From positions 1 through 31,342 of the IMG/VR virus record IMGVR_UViG_3300037264_006835: a stretch of DNA of 31,342 nucleotides. One strand, given 5' to 3'. A program made the position numbers and the translations under genes. This document shows, one piece after another, positions 13,136-19,995 of the stretch. This DNA is from a virus. How positions within the stretch are numbered: position 1 is the first letter of the stretch; the number at the start of each line of letters is the position of its first letter. Below the pieces are notes generated by a model that saw only the letters and a list, made by a program, of their open reading frames with translations, did no database searches and was not told where the DNA came from.

Positions 13136-15178
13136 CTATCTTTGTCCAATCAGTTCCACGTCCGCCTCGAAGCCCACGATCCGCACCTGCGGCGACCAGC
13201 GGGCGTCGACGGATGGGTCGTTTTTCACGATCAGCTCGATGTCCGAGCCGCTTTCCGACACTTTCTGGTACGTGCGCAGCCCGTCGGTGAGGTCCGCGGC
13301 CTTGTATTCCTCCACGTTGCGGGGATGCGTGCGAAACCCGAAGCGCAGCCCGTGGGCGAAGCCGTCGCCCAATACTTCGTCGTGGTACCACTTCACCGCG
13401 TAGAAATGCTTGTCCAGGCCATCTACCACGACCAGCCGCCCCGTGCGGTACTCAAATTCCGGCATGGGCAAGTCAAGGCGGCGCTCGTTCATAAACAGGA
13501 TGCGAAAAACACCAACGGCCACTGCGAGCATCGTAGGGCGCAGTTCGTGATAGGTGGGCGGTTCGCTGGGATCGTCGGGGGCGGTGGGATCGTAGATTCC
13601 CACCGTTTGAAGCAGGCAACTGGGGTTATCGCCGGAAAGATCATCGTTCAAGAGGACGGACCACGCCCCAAGGTCATAATGGAATGCCAAAATCTGTGCC
13701 CGGACCTCGTCCACCGTCAGATTCACCATGAACAGGATGCGGCGGGTCGGGTCCACGGAGTAGGTTACCGCCTGCTGACGGCCGAGCGTCGCGTCGCCGA
13801 CGAACTCCCGCCACGTGGGCTGTATTTGCCGCCCCACCGGCGTCTCGTTCAGCCCGTCGAATACGTACAGCCCATCCACGGCGTTGTAGTAGACCCGCGG
13901 CGGCGTTCCGCAGACGATCGCTCCGTTGCCCCCCGCGGCGTTGGCACAGCCGGTCCTTGCTTTCGTCCGGTACAGCTCTGCGGGGTTTGCTCCGACGTCG
14001 ACGCCCAGAGCTAAGCTCTCATTGGTGGTGGTGAGAATGACCCCGCTCAGAATCCAAATGGAGCGTTCCTTGAGGATCACCAGTTGCCCGGCTAGCTCCG
14101 CCATCCCCGTGATCTGCCCGCCGTCGTCGTCGAGAATCACAAAGTTCAGCGGGTCCACGTGGGCCGGATGCGAGTCTTCCGAGTAGCGGAGCAGGTTGGG
14201 GTTTTTCAGGTCGTCGTAGAACATCCGACCCTTATAGAACAGGCCCACCGAGGCGTTTTCAGGAATGCCGTTTTTCACGGGCCCGAACGGGCCGTTGGCG
14301 AATGTGCCGAATTCCGCCAGTATTCCCAGCGGCGCGCCTTCCGCTTGGAAAAACTGACCGGGACCCGGAACCGGGCAGAGGGCGAAGAGAATGAACGGCT
14401 CACCCGCCGTCACATTCCGGCGATACACGCGAATGTGCGTGATCCCGTAGGGAACGGGCCAGGTGCCGAACCCCAGTTGGAGGAGCCTTGAGTTGCCGGC
14501 TCCCGCTACGCCGTTGAAGTTGCTGCCCTGCTGGAGGACCGCATTGCTCTCTGAATCCGTGAACGACGAGTAGTAGGTGAAGCCGAACTGGTACGCGGTG
14601 TTGTCAACCAACGCTCCGGGGAAAGTCCCGGGAACGGTCGTAACCAGATAGGTAATCTCACCGGTTCCTGGGTTGCTTGCCCCGATGGGCCCGCCGGTGA
14701 TCCGCGATGTTGGCTTGGGAATCCCCACGATATTCCACGCGGGGAGGTTGTTTTCAGTGTTTCCGAGTACCCAAACCCGAAAACGGTCCAAGTAGTACAA
14801 TCGTGTGTTCGCAAAGACAAAAGACCCTTGCCTATCCTGCACCCCGTTCATCGTTGCCTGAGCAGTACCGTTCACGTCCGCCGCATGGAGAACGGTCCCC
14901 ACGTGTACCACGTTGACCCGCGTAGGATCGCTGGTCGTGCCGCGCGGGGACATCCATTGGGCGGCTGCGAGCACCTTCCCGACGGGGAAACCAAAGTTCG
15001 GAGAAAATTGCCCATCAACCTCGAAGGGAGGGCGGGGCACAATCGCACCGTCCCGAAAAATCACGTTGTTGGCTACGGCGGCGTCCTGGGGGCCGAGTTC
15101 GCGGGGCGATTGCGTAGTGTTCAAGCCGCGCCATCCGCCGCGGACCTGCAAGGGACTGACTCGATTTCTTTCCGGCAT
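13136..15178 (-). CDS. tail hub / stabilisation-like beta-propeller protein, 680 aa
   Basis: I choose ATG 15178 (AGGTGA upstream); the frame is also open to 15277, but that extension overlaps a repeat-rich leader. The N-terminus (GLNTTQSPRELGPQDAAVANNVIFRDGAIVPR, residues 16-47) matches a motif known at the start of podovirus stabilisation and tail-hub proteins. Recurring strand blocks follow, such as FANTRLYYLDRFRVWVLG, GRMFYDDLKNPNLLRYSE and VYYNAVDGLYVFDGLN, spaced like propeller blades. The product probably sits at the tail-portal junction, as P22 gp10-type proteins do. Gene order (adaptor, then this) supports the assignment. The exact family needs a profile search. Confidence 0.75.
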   Translation of the reverse strand: MPERNRVSPLQVRGGWRGLNTTQSPRELGPQDAAVANNVIFRDGAIVPRPPFEVDGQFSPNFGFPVGKVLAAAQWMSPRGTTSDPTRVNVVHVGTVLHAADVNGTAQATMNGVQDRQGSFVFANTRLYYLDRFRVWVLGNTENNLPAWNIVGIPKPTSRITGGPIGASNPGTGEITYLVTTVPGTFPGALVDNTAYQFGFTYYSSFTDSESNAVLQQGSNFNGVAGAGNSRLLQLGFGTWPVPYGITHIRVYRRNVTAGEPFILFALCPVPGPGQFFQAEGAPLGILAEFGTFANGPFGPVKNGIPENASVGLFYKGRMFYDDLKNPNLLRYSEDSHPAHVDPLNFVILDDDGGQITGMAELAGQLVILKERSIWILSGVILTTTNESLALGVDVGANPAELYRTKARTGCANAAGGNGAIVCGTPPRVYYNAVDGLYVFDGLNETPVGRQIQPTWREFVGDATLGRQQAVTYSVDPTRRILFMVNLTVDEVRAQILAFHYDLGAWSVLLNDDLSGDNPSCLLQTVGIYDPTAPDDPSEPPTYHELRPTMLAVAVGVFRILFMNERRLDLPMPEFEYRTGRLVVVDGLDKHFYAVKWYHDEVLGDGFAHGLRFGFRTHPRNVEEYKAADLTDGLRTYQKVSESGSDIELIVKNDPSVDARWSPQVRIVGFEADVELIGQR

Positions 15179-15375
15179 AACACCGTCACCTGCGTGTCGG
15201 GGTTTCCTAATTCCAACTACTTCCAGCGCACAATACGCACAATACGAAAAAAGCCCCTGCGTGCCTGCAAACGCCACTCGGTTTGTAACAACTGTTGCGT
15301 TGCGTCCATTCCTAATTCCAGTTTTTCAACGCAACACCGTCTAAATACCGACAGTCATTGACGGGGTTTCCCGCC
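15179..15375 (-). other. repeat-rich leader between adaptor and hub genes
   Basis: This 197-bp gap is less GC-rich than its neighbours. It contains a 9-bp inverted repeat (TGTTGCGTT 15293-15301 / AACGCAACA 15328-15336), a 12-bp direct repeat TTCCTAATTCCA (15204-15215 and 15309-15320) and a tandem GCACAATAC (15228-15245). On the minus strand a run of six T follows a GC-rich segment near 15245-15255, a weak terminator candidate. No convincing -35/-10 pair was found. Confidence 0.5.
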
Positions 15376-16035
15376 TCAAATCCTCTGCGAGCGATGAGCG
15401 ACCAGACTTTGCGCTTCACCCACCATGATCGAACGCTGCTCGTTGAAGCGCATCTCCAGCGTGCTGTTGGTCCGCTCCTCGCTCCCCTTGCCGATGATCG
15501 CCGCCTGCATGGCGACCACGTGATGAAAGCCCTCCGGCACCATCGAAGGCACGTCCGTGTCCAGCGCCAGGAGGTTCACCGCCGGTATGTAATGGACCTC
15601 CAAGGTCTGCGTCACCGGGGCGTCCTCTCCGAACCGTAACCTCCATTGGCCGCCGGCGTTGCGGAAGATGCTCACTCCGGTGGTTTGGGGCGCGTTGTCC
15701 AGTTGTGGATAGTAGTTCGTTGACCCGTCGCGGTTGACTTCGGTGAGCACCAAGAAGGGGACCTGCACCCGCGAAGTTCCTACCACTTTCCGCACGTCAA
15801 CAATGCGGCGCACGCTCCCGACCGTCCCCACGTCGTATTCCTTTGCCGCCGGCGTCACCGCGACGGCTATGGGCCCCGCCAGGTTCCAGAGCCGACCGGC
15901 GGCCTCGACCGCTGCTACCACCATCGGGTAGGCCATATTGAGTAGGGTGTTGAGCAGGGTGTCGTCGAAGCGCGACTTTTTTGGGTCGTCGAGCCAGACG
16001 GCGGTCTCGGAGCGAAGTTCGGCGAGCGTTTTCAT
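15376..16035 (-). CDS. head-completion adaptor protein (podovirus head-to-tail connector), 219 aa
   Basis: The ATG at 16035 is preceded by CAGGGTGACATT. The N-terminus (LAELRSETAVWLDD, then LLNTLLNMAYPMVVAAVEAAG) shows the helical pattern of phage adaptor proteins that dock under the portal. The centre is strand-rich (residues 68-150), and the C-terminal helices include FHHVVAMQAAIIGKG. About 220 residues is normal for this type. It sits between capsid-associated genes and the hub gene, the usual place for an adaptor. Identification rests on pattern and position, not on a database search. Confidence 0.7.
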   Translation of the reverse strand: MKTLAELRSETAVWLDDPKKSRFDDTLLNTLLNMAYPMVVAAVEAAGRLWNLAGPIAVAVTPAAKEYDVGTVGSVRRIVDVRKVVGTSRVQVPFLVLTEVNRDGSTNYYPQLDNAPQTTGVSIFRNAGGQWRLRFGEDAPVTQTLEVHYIPAVNLLALDTDVPSMVPEGFHHVVAMQAAIIGKGSEERTNSTLEMRFNEQRSIMVGEAQSLVAHRSQRI

Positions 16036-16112
16036 AATGTCACCCTGTCACCGACAACCCGACAAAGCACGTTTGGGCTTTTGGGGCCTATCCCAAAAAT
16101 CGCCAAAATCGC

Positions 16113-16177
16113 CAACAAAACAGGGGGCGGAGCGAAGCCGCCCCGCCCCCGAAGGAAACCCTAATGGCGAAGGGTTT
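16113..16177 (-). terminator. tandem hairpin terminator after the beta-helix gene
   Basis: On the minus strand a 7-bp stem GGGGCGG/CCGCCCC (16144-16124, 7-base loop) is followed by a T-rich TGTTTTGTT tract (16122-16113). Just upstream lies a second hairpin with AAACCCT/AGGGTTT arms (16156-16162 and 16171-16177). This second one could also act on plus-strand transcripts, because more T follow it there. The pair would reduce transcription from the capsid block into the adaptor and tail genes. Confidence 0.6.
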
Positions 16178-16185
16178 TTGTTACG

Positions 16186-17106
16186 TCATCCCGATACGGC
16201 GCCGATCAGCTTGCCCGTCTCGGTGTCGATGTTCACGCCGTAGTTCTCGAACAACTGCACGAGCGACCCGGCTCCCATCGTAATCCACGTCGCCGCTGCA
16301 TCCGCCTGGGCGTTGCGGCAGTGGTTGAAGGAGATATTTCCGGTGCTCGCCGCAGCGGCCAGCTTGATACAGTTGAAGGCCGCGTTGACGTTATGGAGAG
16401 AGTTCCGGCTGATAAACAGGTTCGTAGCCGCACCCAGGACGTTCAACGGGGCATCGCTGTAGTTGCCGCGCAGGATGCAATCGACGATCTGCGTCCGGTC
16501 GCAGGCCCCGGCCAGGCTGATGCAGGAAACCGCACCCGCCGTGTCCTGTTCGGAGGTGATGCGGTCGAAACTGTTTCGCGCCGCCGCCGTGGCCACGCTG
16601 AAAGCAATGAGCGACTGCTTGGACGCGGTGTTGACCACGTTGGCGTTGGAGATCGCGTTGCCGCTACCGGCGATGTTCATCAGGTTCACCGCGGAGTCGA
16701 TGTCGCACTCCAGGCGGAAGTTGCTCATCCGCACGTCGGAAGCACTGAGCACGATGTTAGCCGTAGTCAGCGCACCGACGATGAAACGTGGGTTGGTGGT
16801 CCGCCCGCCCAGGCAGACGATGTTCAACCCGTTCTTGTTGATCGCCAACGCCGCAGCCGCGTTGATGAGTTCCACGTGACCGGGCATGACGATGATGGTG
16901 TCATTGGCCAATGAGTTTTCGATCGCCTTTTGGACAGTCTTGAGCGGAAAATTGTAGTTCAGCCCCTGAGTGTTGAGATTCGTGGCCTTGGTGTGCGTGC
17001 TCTGCACGTAGCGGACCTTGGTCCCCGGCACACCGGCAAAGACACCCCTGATGACGCTCGGCTCAAGCCCCCTGGGGTCGATCATCCGTGTGTTGACGTA
17101 ACCCAT
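16186..17106 (-). CDS. parallel beta-helix-like capsid-associated protein, 306 aa
   Basis: The ATG at 17106 has AAAGGATT upstream. From about residue 70 the protein is a chain of short regular strands with Asn/Ser/Ala turns, such as ALAINKNGLNIVCLGGR, ASDVRMSNFRLECD and ATNLFISRNSLHNVN. This is the signature of a right-handed parallel beta-helix. The N-terminus (MGYVNTRMIDPRG) is globular. Beta-helix proteins in phages are usually fibres or tailspikes. Here the gene lies in the head block, behind the capsid gene, so a head decoration or head fibre is more likely. I see no catalytic residues typical of a depolymerase. Confidence 0.7.
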   Translation of the reverse strand: MGYVNTRMIDPRGLEPSVIRGVFAGVPGTKVRYVQSTHTKATNLNTQGLNYNFPLKTVQKAIENSLANDTIIVMPGHVELINAAAALAINKNGLNIVCLGGRTTNPRFIVGALTTANIVLSASDVRMSNFRLECDIDSAVNLMNIAGSGNAISNANVVNTASKQSLIAFSVATAAARNSFDRITSEQDTAGAVSCISLAGACDRTQIVDCILRGNYSDAPLNVLGAATNLFISRNSLHNVNAAFNCIKLAAAASTGNISFNHCRNAQADAAATWITMGAGSLVQLFENYGVNIDTETGKLIGAVSG

Positions 17107-17153
17107 GATGGAATCCTTTCCGTTTGGTTCCCCGTCCTGTGAATCCCGCCCGG

Positions 17154-17171
17154 GCGGTCTTCCTTGACCGC
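17154..17171. other. GC-rich hairpin between two capsid-associated genes
   Basis: GCGGTC (17154-17159) and GACCGC (17166-17171) pair across a six-base loop, and the stem can be extended by CCGG on both sides with a small bulge. No T tract follows on either strand, so it is more likely an mRNA stability or processing element than a terminator. Confidence 0.35.
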
Positions 17172-17201
17172 GCCGGGCAGATTCCTACGTAGGAACGTTG
17201 T

Positions 17202-17789
17202 TTACGTCCGATACGGCCCGTTCTCGTCGGTCAGGCCAACGCTGTACTTGATGTCCACGTACATCAGGCGCAACTGGTTCGCGGTGATCGTCACAATGCT
17301 GACCAGGGTGATCGCGCACATAATGACGCTGTCCGCCGCAAACACGTTGGGAACATTCAGAGGCACGAAGGGCGTCTCCTCCAGCGTATCCACGCCGTAG
17401 GTCTTGGATGCAAACGTCACGGTTCCATCGGGGGTGACTTTCGCATCGGTAAACGCCGCCCCGGCGGCAACGCCCTTGATGTCCAACTGCCAGATTGCCG
17501 ACCCCGCGGCCGCAGATTCCGCGCCGACCAGCACCTGCAAGTCGCGGGTGTAGTCGCAGTCCCACTTTCGCGGGTTGAGCATGAAGTAGATTTCGTCGGC
17601 GGCGTCCATCGGCATGGCGTTGAGTTCCGATGCCGCGACCGAAAGTTCACCTTCGACAGACGGACCCGCGCCGTAGCCTGTTCCCGTAGCCAGGATGATT
17701 CCCTGCGCATTGTTAGGGAACCACACCCGGTCGTAGCCGTATTTCAGATTGAGAGCATCGTCGCCGATGCCGCCGCCGCCTCTTGGCAT
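17202..17789 (-). CDS. putative capsid decoration protein, 195 aa
   Basis: The ATG at 17789 follows AAAAAGGAGAAACACAA, one of the best ribosome-binding sites here, suggesting abundant synthesis. The protein is rich in small residues and strands, has a Gly-rich start (MPRGGGGIGDD), contains no membrane segment I would trust, and ends in a strand-rich half (residues 130-190). Its place directly after the major capsid gene fits a decoration or head-stabilising protein. I do not recognise the family. Confidence 0.65.
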   Translation of the reverse strand: MPRGGGGIGDDALNLKYGYDRVWFPNNAQGIILATGTGYGAGPSVEGELSVAASELNAMPMDAADEIYFMLNPRKWDCDYTRDLQVLVGAESAAAGSAIWQLDIKGVAAGAAFTDAKVTPDGTVTFASKTYGVDTLEETPFVPLNVPNVFAADSVIMCAITLVSIVTITANQLRLMYVDIKYSVGLTDENGPYRT

Positions 17790-17845
17790 TTGTGTTTCTC
17801 CTTTTTGGAAGCCGCGACCTATGGCCTACGGCCTAAAGCCTTGTT

Positions 17846-19084
17846 CTAGAAAACGACCGGCACTTCCAGGTCGGTCAACTTCCATTGGGTGTTGGGGGCG
17901 TCGCACACGGGCTGCATGAACCGGTACCAGGCGGCCTCGTAGGCGTGCCGATCGGGCACGCGAGAGAGGATCGCCCCGTCTTTGTTCATCCAGTCGCCCT
18001 CGTTGTTCTGGTACAGCTCCCAGTGCGAGGTATCGAGGCCGATCATCACCGACGGGTCGATGTGCTTGTCACGCACGATGGGAATGTCGTTGTGCATGAT
18101 GGCTTCCGCCCACCCGTTGAGCTTCTTGGTGGCGTTGTCGATGCGCCGCGCGGCGATCAGGTCGTTCATCAGCTTCCGATGCACGCCGTATCCGCAAAGG
18201 ATGAGGTTGGTCTCACCCGCGCTGTGCTCGTCGACGAAGTCCACGGCTTCCTGAATCAACGGGAAGGTGCACTCCCGGGCGACTCCGCCGTTGGCGAACA
18301 CGTTCCCTTGCCAGAACTCGTTCCCAGCGACCGTCCGGTCGATGCCGCCGTAGAACCCCAGGGCCGCCGGCGGGTTGCCCGTCGCAATGACCGCGTCGAG
18401 CCCGAAGATCGCGTCGTTGTAAGAACCGGCGCGGTAGACGTTGTAGGTCGTGGGGGCGGCGTTGATGGCGGTGAAGTCACCGAGGGCCGCCGGCGCGGTC
18501 AGGGTGATGGTTTTGGTCTGCTTATTGACGCTGATTTCCGCGTTGACCACGCCTGCCCCGGTCGCGCCGGTGGAGGCCAGCAACACGTCAACCTTCATCC
18601 CGTCGACCAAGCCGCGGACGCTGTCCACGACGAAGGTCGTTGACGTTGCCGAGGACGCGATGGCCGCGATCTTCGCCGAGCCGTCGCCGAACATGTCGAA
18701 GTTCAGGTAATGCCGATGCTGCTTGACGAAGTTGTTGATTTCCAACTCGTACGGGCGAATGATCGCCGCGGACGGTACGTCGTCAGCACCTTCCACGTGC
18801 GGGCCGTCGATGAGGATGCGCCCGTACAGCCGCTTGTAGTTGAAGGTCGCGTTCTTGACCTTCTGGTGACTTGCGGGGGGAAGGATGCCCGTCGAACTCC
18901 ATCCCAAGCCGCCGCTCTGCCCCTTGTGGAGCGTAACGGTGATGTTCTTACCTTCCGCATAGTCCATGCTGTTGCGGGTGAGGTATTGGAGGAGGATCGA
19001 CTTGAGATTGAACTGGACCCGCATCCGCGGCTGGTATCGTACGCGGAGCAAGTCTTCCTGTGTGGTGCGGTTGGCGCCTGCCAT
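17846..19084 (-). CDS. major capsid protein (HK97 fold), 412 aa
   Basis: The ATG at 19084 has AAAGGAGT upstream. Length and position (after portal and scaffold) are typical. Residues 20-140 fit an N-terminal arm and E-loop-like strands (KNITVTLHKGQSGGLGWSS) followed by the long spine helix region (IIRPYELEINNFVKQHRHYLNFDMFGDGS). Residues about 145-210 form a strand-rich insertion (TSTTFVVDSVRGLVDGMKVDV) resembling an insertion domain. The P- and A-domain parts follow, including NLILCGYGVHRKLMND, HNDIPIVRDKHI and a C-terminal WYRFMQPVCDAPN. The subunits would form the icosahedral head together with the upstream scaffold. Confidence 0.85.
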   Translation of the reverse strand: MAGANRTTQEDLLRVRYQPRMRVQFNLKSILLQYLTRNSMDYAEGKNITVTLHKGQSGGLGWSSTGILPPASHQKVKNATFNYKRLYGRILIDGPHVEGADDVPSAAIIRPYELEINNFVKQHRHYLNFDMFGDGSAKIAAIASSATSTTFVVDSVRGLVDGMKVDVLLASTGATGAGVVNAEISVNKQTKTITLTAPAALGDFTAINAAPTTYNVYRAGSYNDAIFGLDAVIATGNPPAALGFYGGIDRTVAGNEFWQGNVFANGGVARECTFPLIQEAVDFVDEHSAGETNLILCGYGVHRKLMNDLIAARRIDNATKKLNGWAEAIMHNDIPIVRDKHIDPSVMIGLDTSHWELYQNNEGDWMNKDGAILSRVPDRHAYEAAWYRFMQPVCDAPNTQWKLTDLEVPVVF

Positions 19085-19131
19085 CGCTGACTCCTTTCAG
19101 CGGCGTGCAGGCGCCTGTTTCTTTGCTCCCA

Positions 19132-19173
19132 TCGGCGGGTTGCCACGACCTGCATCATGGCAAGCACCGCCGA
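19132..19173 (-). promoter_or_regulatory. long two-part hairpin in the 5' region of the capsid gene
   Basis: TCGGCGG/CCGCCGA (19132-19138 and 19167-19173) encloses TTGCCA/TGGCAA (19140-19145 and 19158-19163), making a 13-bp imperfect stem with a 12-base loop. It lies about 50 bases before the capsid ribosome-binding site, between scaffold and capsid genes. There is no T tract, so it may stabilise or process the capsid mRNA rather than end transcription. Confidence 0.5.
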
Positions 19174-19223
19174 TTTAACCCAGTTTGCAAGGCCGGGCGG
19201 AGACGGTCAAAAATCCGAGTACG

Positions 19224-19949
19224 CTACTTCTTGGCTCTCCCCATCTTCTTGTTGACGTAGTCCACATTGCCACGTCGCTGCTCGTTCACAAATGCGGCCT
19301 CATCGGTGGGCCATTTGGCCTCCGTGCCGAATACGGCCTCGTCGAACACGTCGGGGCTGACGTTGCCCAGGTTGGGGCGGTCGCTCCGCCCTTCGCCCTT
19401 GCCGCTGTCCACCGCGTCCCCTTGCTTGTCCAAGCGATCTTCCGCCCGCTTCCGATCTTCGGTCGCTTTCACGGCGGAGAACTTCTTGACGCGCCGCTCA
19501 CACTCCGCCTTGGCCGCCTCCGCGAAGGCCGCGGACAACTTATCGGCGCTCTTGAGTGTTGCGTAATCCGCTCGGGCGCGGACCGTGTTGGCGGCTTCCA
19601 TCTCGATCTGCCGCAACTCCACGGCGTCGCCCTTGAGCGCCGGGTATTCTTCGACCACGCCCTTGAGCGTCGTCTGCATGTCCCGTTCGGCGAGTGCCAC
19701 GTTGGCGGCATATTGCGTTTGGCGGACCATTTCTTCGCGGGTGATGGGTTCGGCCGCTGCGGCTTTGGACGGTTCCGCCGGCTTGGTTTTCTTGGCTTCG
19801 GCGGTTTCCGCTGCCACTTGTTTTTGAGCGCGTTCCATCACTTCGGACGGTGCCACTCCCATGTTCCGCGTCTGCTGGATAAAGGCTCGCTCGTCGGCGG
19901 TGAGGTCCGCTCCCGCGTCGCCTTGTCCTTCATTCTCTTCATCTGCCAT
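19224..19949 (-). CDS. capsid scaffolding protein, 241 aa
   Basis: The ATG at 19949 has TAGGAGACGATC upstream. The sequence is highly charged, Ala/Glu/Lys-rich and nearly all helical, with an acidic N-terminus (MADEENEGQGD), a coiled central part (residues 75-165) and a basic C-terminus (VDYVNKKMGRAKK). That is the usual make-up of phage scaffolds, whose basic tail binds coat protein. It lies between portal and capsid, the standard position. No protease motif is visible. Confidence 0.8.
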   Translation of the reverse strand: MADEENEGQGDAGADLTADERAFIQQTRNMGVAPSEVMERAQKQVAAETAEAKKTKPAEPSKAAAAEPITREEMVRQTQYAANVALAERDMQTTLKGVVEEYPALKGDAVELRQIEMEAANTVRARADYATLKSADKLSAAFAEAAKAECERRVKKFSAVKATEDRKRAEDRLDKQGDAVDSGKGEGRSDRPNLGNVSPDVFDEAVFGTEAKWPTDEAAFVNEQRRGNVDYVNKKMGRAKK

Positions 19950-19995
19950 GATCGTCTCCTACGTTTCGCTTCTGCATTTCTGCACTTCCACGCTT

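Noticed and set aside
16861-16890. Second parS-like CACGTG site
   Set aside because: Only the left half matches the parS consensus; other CACGTG cores (for example near 5980, 13815, 14155 and 18800) match even less. CACGTG alone is common in GC-rich DNA.
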